Shown one piece after another: positions 8,706 to 18,600 of a DNA stretch of 56,074 nucleotides. This stretch comes from an uncultured Verrucomicrobiae bacterium (GTDB lineage: Bacteria; Verrucomicrobiota; Verrucomicrobiia; Limisphaerales; AAA164-E04). Made by a program: the position numbers and the translations under genes. The notes under the pieces are model-generated. The model ran no database searches, was not told the DNA's origin, and saw only the letters and a program-made list of their open reading frames with translations. The stretch is taken from assembly GCA_943788245.1 (NCBI GenBank), contig CALSPN010000032.1, forward strand, positions 1 to 56,074. The letters are read 5' to 3'. Position 1 is the first letter of the stretch, and each line of letters begins with the position of its first letter.

Positions 8706-9761
8706 TCAACTTTCACCTACGGTTTCAGTTCCAATCTCTCCGCTTGGCAGGCATTTTGAGTTTTGCCGTCGTTTCAGCCAATTTGGCAATATTCCCTGGC
8801 TAGGACTGAAAACCCATGCAACACAGAATATGCCTGCGCCAGCAACAACCATGCAACCTGCGGTTGAGCTATTCAACCAAATCGCCAGATGAAGTCCCAG
8901 CACTGAACTAGCAGCGGCATGCAGCAGAGATAACATAAGTACGATCGGGAAACGCGTGGTTAACATGGATGCAGTGGCACCCGGCAGAATAAGCATGGCA
9001 ATGACCAGGATAGCACCCACTGCCTCAAAAGCACTTACCACGATTACAGAGAGCCAGCACATTAACGCATAATGGACAAATGTTGCGTTGATCCCCATTG
9101 AAGAGGCCAGCCCGGGGTCGAAGGAGCTAACGAGCAGCTCCTTGTAGAAAACCACCATCAGACCTAGCGTTAAAAAGGCGACTAATCCCATACGAATCAC
9201 GGGAGAAGGCGCGAGTTGGTAAGTTCCTATTGTAAAAAATGGCTGGATACTGACAAAAGCAATTTCACCGTGCAAGACGCAATCAGCATCCAAATCAACT
9301 TTGTCTGCATACACACTGATTAAAACCACACCGAAAGCAAACAAGGTAGAAAATGTGATCCCAATGGCCGCGTCTTGTTTGATACGCGTTCGTGTATGAA
9401 TGATCTCGATCATCAGAGTGGTCAACACACCGGCAATCAACGCACCCATAAAAATGGCAAAACCATAACTGATCCCATGCCCAGATGGCTCCACTGCTAG
9501 ATCAATTCCCTCGCCAGCAGCTTGACGATTGGTCCATGCATTCGCGGCAAGAAAGGCAATGGCGAGGCCGGGAAGAACGCTATGGCTGATGGCGTCACCA
9601 ACCAAAGCCATGCGACGCAGTATGAGATAATTCCCCGCTAATCCACATGCCGCACAGACGAGGAACCCCATGAGGAAGATCCAACCATAAATTGAAAATT
9701 CCGTCGTCCAGGGAGCCACAAAAATGGCTTGCCAATCCAATGCCGGTATCATTTCGCTCAT
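8706..9761 (-). CDS. Metal (Mn/Zn/Fe) ABC transporter permease, second subunit
   Basis: This 351-residue inner-membrane protein has about eight to nine hydrophobic helices and ABC-3 family signatures: GNYLILRRMALVGDAISHSVLPGLAI near the start, FYKELLVSSFDPGLASSMGI in the middle and AVGAILVIAMLILPGATASML later. It follows the fused permease with a 4-bp overlap (9758-9761), so the two are translationally coupled and should form a heterodimeric channel. The last 20 residues are polar. The ion cannot be told from sequence; manganese, zinc and iron are all used in this family. Confidence 0.88.
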   Translation of the reverse strand: MSEMIPALDWQAIFVAPWTTEFSIYGWIFLMGFLVCAACGLAGNYLILRRMALVGDAISHSVLPGLAIAFLAANAWTNRQAAGEGIDLAVEPSGHGISYGFAIFMGALIAGVLTTLMIEIIHTRTRIKQDAAIGITFSTLFAFGVVLISVYADKVDLDADCVLHGEIAFVSIQPFFTIGTYQLAPSPVIRMGLVAFLTLGLMVVFYKELLVSSFDPGLASSMGINATFVHYALMCWLSVIVVSAFEAVGAILVIAMLILPGATASMLTTRFPIVLMLSLLHAAASSVLGLHLAIWLNSSTAGCMVVAGAGIFCVAWVFSPSQGILPNWLKRRQNSKCLPSGEIGTETVGES

Positions 9762-11233
9762 GATGGTTTTCTATATCCAGTCGCAGTAGGCGGCGATGAT
9801 TGAACCGTTCCGTGTGCTGAAATAATTTCCTCAGCGGATGGAATGGGTTTCCCATGCGGATCACGATCTGCAAAATTCAACTGGCGCTCAAGTTGACGTA
9901 CAAGGTCTTCACCCAAAATATGTTCAATTTCTTCCGCGTCATCATGCACATGATCAGGCGAATAATTAGCAGCGTCCGTTAAATAGAGTTCCCATAAGCG
10001 ATGGTTGCGGACAATCGTTTGTGCACGGCGCATGCCTTTTGGAGTCAGATAAAAAGCTTTTTCACCCGGTGGCATGGTCCCATATCCGAGACGCACCAGT
10101 TCAAGGCAAGACGCTTCCGTGCCATCAAGGGTTTGGCGCCTCAACTCCGCCAATTCCACTAATGTCACTCCTTCCTGGCGAAACTTTTCTTGTTCCAGAA
10201 CATGGAAAACCGCCTTGAGCGTGTTTTCTCTCCGAACACGCCCAGACCTGGATCGACGCGTCCACCACTTTATGACAACCCCATGCGAGGGAGCAAAGAA
10301 GAAGGCCACAGCAAAAAGAACAGCGGCAGATAAGACCATGAAGGGTCCGGTCGGCAATTGATGTCCGAGGAAAGAGAAAAATGCTCCCATGATCCCTGCA
10401 AGCATTCCTGTCAGGCAAGCGAATAAGAGCATTCGATGCAATCGATCCGTCATCAGATAGGCAGTGGCAGCAGGAGTGATCAACATGGCGGAAACAAGAA
10501 CCACGCCCACGGCCTGTAAAGCAATGACCACCGAAAAAGCCAGAAGTAACATGAAACCGTGATGCACCCATGCTACAGGTATCATCACACTGTAGGCAAA
10601 ACCCGGATCAAAACTGACGGTCAGGAGTTCCTTATAAAACAACCATACCAGCCCAAACGTCAACAGGGTGACAACCGCCATCAATTGGATATCAGATTGA
10701 CCGAGTGACGCAGCCTGCCCAAACAGGAATTTATCAATACCACTCTTGTTTCCTGAAGGCAGTCGTTGAATCATCGTAACCAGGCAGATTCCCACTCCAA
10801 AAAAACAGGCAAGCACCATACCCAGAGCGGTGTCTTCCTTGAGCTTGGTGGTGGTTGTGATTCGGGTGACCATGAAACTTCCCAGCAGACCGGCCACAGT
10901 TGCACCGATGAAAATGGCCACTGGATTCTTATCCATGTCCCACAGGAATCCAGCTGCAACACCCGGCAGAACCGCATGCGATAAGGTATCGCCTAACAAC
11001 GCTAGTTTTCTAACCACCAAAAAGCTTCCGAGCAACCCACAGGTCAATCCCAGCAAGATAGCACCAGTAAGGGCATATCGAAGCGAAGGGTCTTTGAAGC
11101 TGAAAAACCTTACAGTTTGATCCCATACTGATATTTCAGTGATGTCCCCGATACGCGCGGCATGCACAGGAGTCAACGCCGCCATGAAGAGCAGCAAGAT
11201 CCAGCCAATCAAATTTAACCGCAAATACTTCAT
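9758..11233 (-). CDS. Metal ABC permease fused to a DtxR/MntR-like C-terminal domain
   Basis: A 491-residue protein in two parts. Residues about 1-320 are an ABC-3 permease with an N-terminal signal-like helix (GSFLVVRKLALLGDTLSHAVLPGVAA, LFYKELLTVSFDPGFAYSVM, AVGVVLVSAMLITPAATAYL). Residues about 340-491 are cytosolic and resemble a DtxR/MntR regulator: a winged-helix-like segment (VFHVLEQEKFRQEGVTLVELAE, then YLTPKGMRRAQTIVRNHRLWELYL) and the metal-binding and dimerisation motif (HDDAEEIEHIL, NFADRDPHGKPIPS). Such fusions occur in Planctomycetes and Verrucomicrobia. The tail may sense cytosolic metal and gate transport or regulate the operon; which one is not shown. Confidence 0.88.
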   Translation of the reverse strand: MKYLRLNLIGWILLLFMAALTPVHAARIGDITEISVWDQTVRFFSFKDPSLRYALTGAILLGLTCGLLGSFLVVRKLALLGDTLSHAVLPGVAAGFLWDMDKNPVAIFIGATVAGLLGSFMVTRITTTTKLKEDTALGMVLACFFGVGICLVTMIQRLPSGNKSGIDKFLFGQAASLGQSDIQLMAVVTLLTFGLVWLFYKELLTVSFDPGFAYSVMIPVAWVHHGFMLLLAFSVVIALQAVGVVLVSAMLITPAATAYLMTDRLHRMLLFACLTGMLAGIMGAFFSFLGHQLPTGPFMVLSAAVLFAVAFFFAPSHGVVIKWWTRRSRSGRVRRENTLKAVFHVLEQEKFRQEGVTLVELAELRRQTLDGTEASCLELVRLGYGTMPPGEKAFYLTPKGMRRAQTIVRNHRLWELYLTDAANYSPDHVHDDAEEIEHILGEDLVRQLERQLNFADRDPHGKPIPSAEEIISAHGTVQSSPPTATGYRKPS

Positions 11234-11243
11234 GGCTTCACGG

Positions 11244-12134
11244 TTATCCTTTGTTCTGTCGAACTGCTTCGGCGACTTCAGAAAGTATGGTTAGACGACC
11301 ACCATACGTTTTCTGAAGTTTTTCATAGGTAAAAACTTCTTCCGTGGGTCCAAAATCTACAAGTCTCATGTTTAACAAGACCAGCATATCGAAATAATTG
11401 CGTGCCGTCGGCAGATCATGATGAACCACCAGTATGGTTTTGCCTTTTTGACGAAGTTCGTGAAGCAGCCCTATGATGGACGACTCTGTGGCCGCGTCCA
11501 CCCCCGCGAACGGCTCATCCATGAAATAAAGATCACTTTCCTGAGCCAATGCCCTGGCAAGAAACACTCTCTGCTGTTGCCCTCCACTCAGGTTGGCTAT
11601 TTGGCGGTCGGCATAAGGCATCATCTTTACTTTTTCCAAGCAGGCAGAGGCAATATCCCGATCTTCCTTACCAGGTCGTTTGAATAATCCCAACTTGCCA
11701 TAGCGCCCCATCAGCACAACATCCATGACACTCACGGGAAAATCCCAGTCAACCGATTCCCTTTGGGGCACATAACCCACTCTTTTTAGATTCTTTCGAT
11801 TGTTTTTTCCAAAGATTTGCACCCATCCACTGTCAGTGGGCAGAAGCCCCATGATGGCTTTAATGAGGGTGGATTTACCGGCGCCATTCGGGCCTATGAT
11901 GCCAATCAGCTTCCCGGGGGGAACCGCGAGATCGATTCCATAGAGCACCGGTTTGTGGTGGTATGCCACGGTTAAATCGTGGATTTCCAGCGGAATATCC
12001 TCAACCGCAAGACCCTTCGTCCAACGATTGGCCGGTGGAGGCGTTGTTTCTATTCGAGGTATTTTGTCTTTTTCCTGAGCCATAAACGAAGGGTGAAGCA
12101 TGTTGTTTAACTGCTCTAATCCACATAACAGCAT
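11244..12134 (-). CDS. Metal ABC transporter ATP-binding protein
   Basis: This ATPase powers the two permeases that follow. It has Walker A GPNGAGKST, Q-loop VGYVPQRESVDWDFPVSV (typical of Mn/Zn importers), signature LSGGQQQR, Walker B DLYFMDEP and the switch His in VVHHDLPT. The start at 12134 is backed by GAGGAA eight bases upstream. This gives about 48 residues before the ABC core, an unusual extension (MLLCGLEQLNNML, then Pro-rich ETTPPPANRW). It is the first gene of the operon. The usual substrate-binding lipoprotein is not adjacent, so it must be encoded elsewhere or be absent. Confidence 0.92.
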   Translation of the reverse strand: MLLCGLEQLNNMLHPSFMAQEKDKIPRIETTPPPANRWTKGLAVEDIPLEIHDLTVAYHHKPVLYGIDLAVPPGKLIGIIGPNGAGKSTLIKAIMGLLPTDSGWVQIFGKNNRKNLKRVGYVPQRESVDWDFPVSVMDVVLMGRYGKLGLFKRPGKEDRDIASACLEKVKMMPYADRQIANLSGGQQQRVFLARALAQESDLYFMDEPFAGVDAATESSIIGLLHELRQKGKTILVVHHDLPTARNYFDMLVLLNMRLVDFGPTEEVFTYEKLQKTYGGRLTILSEVAEAVRQNKG

Positions 12135-12163
12135 AGAAAATCTTCCTCAGTAATCAAGTCAAT

Positions 12164-12183
12164 AAGTTAGATGAGACTAACTT
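12164..12183. promoter_or_regulatory. Candidate metal-responsive operator upstream of the metal ABC operon
   Basis: AAGTTAG (12164-12170) and CTAACTT (12177-12183) are a perfect 7-bp inverted repeat with a six-base spacer, 30 bp upstream of the ATPase start. TTAG/CTAA arms are typical of DtxR/IdeR/MntR boxes. Placement and resemblance suggest repression of the transporter when metal is abundant. The regulator is not in the window unless the fused permease tail plays that part. Confidence 0.6.
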
Positions 12184-12299
12184 TTATTTAGGCACCGATA
12201 AACTTTTTTAAAAAAAATTGAGCATTCCTGAACGAGCAGTTGTCGAACTGATATTGGTATAAATAAACTCTGTTAGTTCTCTGTTTTGCTCAGTTCACT

Positions 12300-12335
12300 G
12301 ACCCTCTTTCATGTTGTGCGACATGGAAGAGGGTC
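12300..12335. other. Long perfect hairpin between metal operon and M16 peptidase gene
   Basis: Bases 12300-12314 pair with 12321-12335 over 15 bp with one G-T pair, around the loop TGTGCG. On the plus strand it is followed by TTCTCGTTT, a weak T-rich tail, and on the minus strand by no T-run. It may be a weak terminator, a 5' UTR structure of the peptidase mRNA (start codon 59 bp further on) or part of a small RNA. Confidence 0.5.
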
Positions 12336-12393
12336 TTCTCGTTTCCAACCTTTTGCACTTGCATCTCAATAGAAAAAAGATTCCTCTAAATTG

Positions 12394-15147
12394 ATGAAAT
12401 CCAAACAATTGATCACTCGCGGACCCTTGTTTTCAGGATATTTTTTTGTACTGCTGACCTTTTGCCTTCACCATCAACCCGTTCAGGCAGACTTGAAAAA
12501 GGTGACTTCTGTCGAGGGAATCACCGAGTATCAAATGGACAACGGGATGCGTGTCCTGCTCTTCCCTGATAGTTCTCAACCCAAATTCACGGTCAACATC
12601 ACCTATTTCGTGGGTTCAAGACACGAGGGACGTGGAGAGAAAGGGATGGCACATTTGCTGGAGCACATGCTGTTCAAAGGGACTGAAAAGTATGGAAATA
12701 TCATCAAACTGCTGTCAGCGCGTGGAGCGCAGTTCAATGGAACCACCTGGGTTGACCGCACAAACTATTACGAAACACTACCCTCGGATCAAAAGGGAAA
12801 TCTTGAATTCTCTCTTGAGCTGGAGGCGGAGCGTATGGTCAACAGCCTGATCCTGAGCGAAGATCTGGAAACTGAATTCACAGTGGTTCGCAACGAATTC
12901 GAACGAGGAGAAAACAATCCCATACAAATCCTGTATCAGCGCATGATGTCATTGGCTTTTGACTGGCATAATTACGGATTTTCCACCATTGGATCTCGAA
13001 GCGATATCGAACGCGTACCAGCAGAAAACCTCAAGAAATTCTACCAAACATATTATCAACCCGATAATGCCATGCTGGTCATTGCGGGTGATTTCAAACC
13101 GGAGGAGGCGCTGGCATTGGTTGAGAAACATTTTGGTCCCATTCCAAAACCTGAGCGCCTGTTGAGCGACACGTATACGGTTGAGCCCGTCAAGGATGGG
13201 GCCCGGCATGTCACGCTGAATCGCAATGGAGATGTGGCGGCAACAGGTGTGTTGTATAATGTGTGCGCAGGTTCTCATGCCGACACGGTCACCCTGGATG
13301 TCATCGGCACGATCCTCACAGACGCACCCTCGGGAAGGCTCTACAAATCCTTGGTCGAAGAGGGACTGGCCAGTTTTGTATCTCCCCTTTTCTACCCCAC
13401 GCGCGAGCCGGGCGCCTTCATGGTATTGTCGGAAGTACAGAAGGACATCGATCCAGAGAAGGTGCTCGAGAAGATGAAGGAAGACATCGAATCGTTCTTC
13501 AACAGCGAAATCACTGAGACGGAAGTCAATCGCGCAAAAACCCGTCTTCTCAAACAAATTGAACTTTCTTTCAAGAACAGCAATCAAATCGGCATCAACC
13601 TGACCGAAGCGGCGGCGGTAGGTGATTGGCGTTTGTTTTTTCTATCGCGCGACCAATTGGAACAGGTGACCGTTGAAGATGTCAAACGTGTGGCTTCCGT
13701 TTATTTTAAGAGCTCCAACCGAACGAGTGGTATTTTCCATCCAACCAAGGAACCCAATCGCACGATCATTCCTGAAACGCCGAATGTGACCGAGCTGGTC
13801 CAGGGTTACAAAGGAAAGGAAGCCATTGCTGAAGGTGAGGATTTTGAGGCCACCCATGAAAATATTGAAAACCGCGTAAGACGGGAATCCATTGGCCAGG
13901 GCATCAAAATAGCTCTACTCGCCAAAGAAACACGTGGCAACAGCGTGACCGGCACCTTGAATTTTTACATGGGTAACTTGATGTCATTGAATGATTCAGC
14001 CACCCAGACGGCCGCTGATATAGTACCGAGCCTCATCATGCGAGGGTCTGAAAACCATTCTTATCAAGATATCAAAGATAAATTGGATGCACTCAAAGCC
14101 AACGTTTCAATGAGCGCAGGGGAACATGGAAGCTCACTCAATGTTCGCTTCCAGACCGACCACGAACACCTGGTTGAGCTGATTCATTTTCTGGGTGAAC
14201 TTCTGACAACTCCGACTTTTCCTGAAGATGAGTTCAAGGTGCTCAAGCAGCAACAATTGACAGGCATGCAAGGAATGCTCTCTGATCCGCAGTCGCTCCT
14301 TTTCAGACGGCTGCGCCAGCGACTCAACCCTTATCCCGCTGAGTCCATTCATCATATTCATGATCTACCTGTTTTGATCCAGCGGATGGAGGCTTTGAAA
14401 CTTGCCGATATTCAATCTTTCTACAAAAAACACTACGGAGCGGGCCATGCACGATTGAGCATTGTCGGAGATATGGAAGAGGAGAAGGTAATCAAATCGC
14501 TGAAAGAGGCATTTGGTGACTGGCATTCTCAAACCGTCTTCGAGAGAATCAAAAAACAACGATTACCTGCGATCAAGGTCGATGAACTGATTGAAACGCC
14601 TGATAAAAAAATGGCTGTTGTGGCAGCAGGTGCCTCGGTGGCAATGGATGACACCGATGGCCGATACCCCGCTTTACTGTTGGCAAATTACGTGTTGGGA
14701 GGATTCGCAGAATCACGGCTGTTCAATCGACTAAGACAAAAGGACGGTTTGTCCTACGGTGCTTACTCAGGCTTTAACGCACGTTCCTTGGATCAAGTTG
14801 CCGCGCTGTCTGCAATGGCGATTTGCGCGCCTGAAAACGCAGAGAAAGCTCAAATGGCTCTTCATGAAGAATTGAACCGATGGTTGTCCGAACCAATCCC
14901 TGCAGAGGAATTGGCAGCGGCAAAACAAAGCTGGGCAACTTCACAGAAAAACAGTTTGGCCAATGATCCAGTTGTGGCGGGTGAATTGGCAAGTGGACTT
15001 TATCTTGGACGGACCATGCTCTTCGACAAACACGTCAACGAGCGCATTGGAAAACTGACTTCAAAGGAAGTGCTTGAAGCGCTTCAATCGAGTTTTGAAC
15101 AGGACGGTTTTGTTAAAATCAAAGCAGGCGATCTTGAAAACCAATGA
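12394..15147 (+). CDS. Exported M16 (insulinase/pitrilysin) family zinc peptidase
   Basis: A 917-residue protein from ATG 12394, with a TTG directly before it. The signal peptide (LFSGYFFVLLTFCLHHQPVQA) predicts export. The first M16 domain has the inverted zinc motif HLLEH (His87, Glu90, His91) in GEKGMAHLLEHMLFKGT, and the downstream Glu is in ELEAERMVNSLIL. The second half (about residue 480 on) repeats the fold without the motif (NYVLGGFAESRLFNRLRQK, then GLSYGAYSGFNA), as in two-domain pitrilysins. The role is likely periplasmic peptide turnover. The 2.75-kb frame is unbroken, in contrast to nearby split genes. Confidence 0.93.
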   Translation: MKSKQLITRGPLFSGYFFVLLTFCLHHQPVQADLKKVTSVEGITEYQMDNGMRVLLFPDSSQPKFTVNITYFVGSRHEGRGEKGMAHLLEHMLFKGTEKYGNIIKLLSARGAQFNGTTWVDRTNYYETLPSDQKGNLEFSLELEAERMVNSLILSEDLETEFTVVRNEFERGENNPIQILYQRMMSLAFDWHNYGFSTIGSRSDIERVPAENLKKFYQTYYQPDNAMLVIAGDFKPEEALALVEKHFGPIPKPERLLSDTYTVEPVKDGARHVTLNRNGDVAATGVLYNVCAGSHADTVTLDVIGTILTDAPSGRLYKSLVEEGLASFVSPLFYPTREPGAFMVLSEVQKDIDPEKVLEKMKEDIESFFNSEITETEVNRAKTRLLKQIELSFKNSNQIGINLTEAAAVGDWRLFFLSRDQLEQVTVEDVKRVASVYFKSSNRTSGIFHPTKEPNRTIIPETPNVTELVQGYKGKEAIAEGEDFEATHENIENRVRRESIGQGIKIALLAKETRGNSVTGTLNFYMGNLMSLNDSATQTAADIVPSLIMRGSENHSYQDIKDKLDALKANVSMSAGEHGSSLNVRFQTDHEHLVELIHFLGELLTTPTFPEDEFKVLKQQQLTGMQGMLSDPQSLLFRRLRQRLNPYPAESIHHIHDLPVLIQRMEALKLADIQSFYKKHYGAGHARLSIVGDMEEEKVIKSLKEAFGDWHSQTVFERIKKQRLPAIKVDELIETPDKKMAVVAAGASVAMDDTDGRYPALLLANYVLGGFAESRLFNRLRQKDGLSYGAYSGFNARSLDQVAALSAMAICAPENAEKAQMALHEELNRWLSEPIPAEELAAAKQSWATSQKNSLANDPVVAGELASGLYLGRTMLFDKHVNERIGKLTSKEVLEALQSSFEQDGFVKIKAGDLENQ

Positions 15148-15630
15148 AGTTGATCAGGCCTGAGCAAGGAATGACCCAGATGAAATGTTGAGGACTGGTT
15201 TTCCGGCTGAACCTGCTGTCGTTGTCCGTATCCTTCCTTGACTGCGAATGAAAGTTTGAGGTGGAACACACATTCCGTCCCAGTCAACGTATCACGCCAA
15301 ACGGAACAAGGGCAATCCAATCGACCAAGCACCCCCCACCGTTGGATACGGGACGTCCTGGCAGGCAAGCTCAGCGCCCCCTCACACCCTCCGCTCGCGC
15401 GCAAACGGGTCCAAAGAAAACCCTCGAACCCCAAGCATATTCACGCAACACGAATCGGGAGCAATCCGATCCATACCATTCAATTTTCCTCCTTAGATTA
15501 TTATCACCGAGCCTCACCACGAACGGTCATGAAAACAGCGCATTCTGGATCTGCTTGCTGGCACATCTTCAATAAAAGCTTCTGGAATTTTTAATAGCTC
15601 TCATCAGCCTCTTCTGTCCATTATGGACGC
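15148..15630. other. 483-bp intergenic region with no recognisable gene
   Basis: Nothing coding is convincing here: the open frames on both strands overlap each other, have odd composition (rich in Arg, Pro, Ser, Trp and Cys) and the longest minus frame runs into the peptidase gene. The middle (about 15290-15450) is rich in G and C compared with its neighbours. Short stems are present, for example ATCGG with CCGAT near 15456-15474. It may hold an untypical non-coding RNA, a dispersed repeat or a decayed gene. The last part must include the promoter of the gene at 15631. Confidence 0.4.
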
Positions 15631-18600
15631 ATGTTCACTTTAAGTCACTGGATCAAGACGTGCATGGTTTGGGTTGTGGCAAGCAACCTGATTTTGCGGG
15701 GAGATGACAGCGCAACTCACCAACAAGAAACCGAGGGGGAGAAAGCATCATGGAATGTGAACCATATTCAAGGCCCAGGATTTGAACAGGTCATCGACAC
15801 CCGCGAGGGGACATGGATGAATCTTGATGTAAGCCCTGACGGAAAGCACGTTGCTTTTGATTTACTCGGGGACCTTTACATGATGCCTATTGAAGGCGTG
15901 AACGATAAAAACGCACAATCCCTCATTCACCTGACTGAAGGTATCGCCTGGGATATGCAGCCTCGATTCAGCCCGGATGGCCAACATCTGGTTTTCACGA
16001 GTGACCGTACTGGCAACAACGAGAAAGGCGGCGACAACATATGGACGATACATATTGCTACCGGGGAGCTAAATCAAATCACTCAGGAAACCTTCCGCCT
16101 TTTCAACAATCCAAACTGGTCGCCCGATGGAGAATACATTGTCGCACGTAAGCATTTCACCAGCCGACGTTCTCTAGGTGCGGGAGAAATGTGGTTGTTT
16201 CATCGCTCTGGAGTCAACGGTGGAGCACATGCAGGCGTGCAGCTTACTTCCAAGCCAACGGATCAAAAAGATGTGAATGAACCCGTATTCTCGATCGACG
16301 GCAAACATCTTTACTACTCTGAAGACGCAAGCCCGGGTTCCACCTTCGAATACGACAAGGATTCCAACGGACAGATTTATGTTGTGCGTCAACTGGATTT
16401 GGAAACAGGCAAGACACTGAGCCTGATCAATGGTCCCGGAGGAGCCTGTCGCCCGACCCCTTCCCCTGACGGAAAGACTCTTGCTTTTGTACGCCGAGTA
16501 GACGGGAAGTCCGGCCTTCACGTTTTCGATATCGAATCAGGAGCCATTCAGTTACTTTATGACAATCTGGAGAGAGACATGCAGGAGACCTGGGCCATTC
16601 ACGGTGTCTATCCAGCATTTGCATGGACACCGGATGGTGAATCCATCGTCTTCTGGGCTCGTGGAAAAATATGGAGATTAAATGTAGCCGATACCTCACT
16701 TCATGAAATTCCGTTTCGCGTCAGAGACACTCGTCAAGTAGCAGAACCCGTTAGATTTCCGGTGAACGTTGCTCCAGGCAAATTCCCTGTCCGGATGTTG
16801 CGTTGGGTGCGTGTTTCCCCTCAAGGCGACAAGGTGGTCTATCAAGCCCTTGGTCACATCTACATCAAAAACCTGCCTGATGGTGAACCGACCAGATTGA
16901 CTTCTCAGAATGATCACTTCGAGTTTCATCCCAGTTTTTCTCGAGATGGTCAATATCTTGTTTACACGACGTGGAATGACAAGAGCCTGGGTCAGATCCG
17001 GGTAACTTCTCTGTCAAAAAAAGACGACTACGAAAACCGAGCCGTCACGAATAAACCTGGACACTATATCAACCCTGTCTTTTCACCGGATGGTTCCAAA
17101 GTCGTTTTTCAACGCACTGGCGGAGGTTGGTTGACGAGTCCTTTGTGGTCCAGAGACCAGGGAATTTACGCCATTGCAAGCCAGGGAGGTCAACCTGTGA
17201 AAATCACTGAGAGCGGATCAAACCCTCAATTTGGAATTTCAAATGAACGAGTGTTCTTGCAAAAGACAGCTTCCGGCCCCAACGCGGACAACCGAAAACT
17301 GGTTTCGATCAGTATGGAGGGCAAAGAAGAGCGCACTCATTTCACCAGCACCTGGGCAACTGACTACCAGGTCTCACCTGATGGTAAATGGATTGGGTTC
17401 GTTGAAAGATTTCACGTCTATGTCGCACCCTTTGTTCAAACTGGGAAAACCATCACGCTGGGCCCTGACCAAAAAGGACTCCCCATGTTCAAGGCAAGCG
17501 AAACGGCAGGTGACTGGATACAGTTTTCAGGGCCTGACTCCAACCTTTACTGGTCTTTGGGATCTAACCTTTATTCGTTGCCTGTTTCTCTCGAGCAAAT
17601 GACCGCTTCAGATGAGGACACCTTGCCCGAGCCGAAAATAAAGAACATCAGTTTCGAAGCGGAACATGACAAACCTTCGGGCACTCTCGCTCTGACAGGA
17701 GGTCGCATGCTTTCCATGGTCCATCCATTTATCGAGAAAAACACCACTCTCATTATTGAGGGAAATCGTATCGTCAATATCGGATCCGACGGACAGGTTG
17801 CGATCCCGGAAAATGCGCATGTCCTTTCATTGGAAGGACGTCTGGTCATGCCTGGACTGATTGATACACACGCACATGGCCAACAGGCAGCTTCCGGCAT
17901 CATCCCTCAGCAAAACTGGGTTGATTATGCACGTCTGGGCTTTGGCGTCACAACGGTTCACGATCCATCCAATGACACTCAATCCATTTTTGCAGCCAGC
18001 GAAATGACCAAAGCCGGATTAATCACTGCGCCCCGCACTTTTTCAACCGGACGCATCCTTTACGGTGCTACCGGAAGTTACAAAGCGGAAATCGATTCCC
18101 TGGATGATGCGAAATTCCACCTTGAACGCATGAAGGCGGTGGGTGCATTCAGTGTGAAAAGTTACAACCAACCGCGACGCGATCAACGCCAGCAAATCAT
18201 CAAAGCAGCTCGCGAAATGGGCATGTTGGTCGTGCCTGAAGGCGGGGCCACATTCATGCATAATTTGACCATGATCGTGGATGGCCATACCGGCATCGAG
18301 CATACGGTTCCGGTTGAAATGATCTATGGAGATGTCCTCGATTTGTGGCGAGGAGCTGCGGTAGGTTACACCCCCACCCTGAACGTAGCCTATGGTGGCC
18401 TGGGAGGTGAAAATTACTGGTATGACGTGGATGAGGTCTGGCGCAACGACAGAGTCATGGCCTTCAATCCTCCCCATAAAGTCATTCCACGTGCAAGACG
18501 CCGAACCACAGCGCCTATTGAAGATTACAACCACATAAGACAGGCACGGATCACCAAAAAGCTGATTGATCAGGGTGGGCTGGTTCAGGCGGGCGGCCAC

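Noticed and set aside
15084..15434. 116-residue minus-strand frame at the end of the M16 gene
   Set aside because: It overlaps the peptidase coding end, has odd composition and no start signal.
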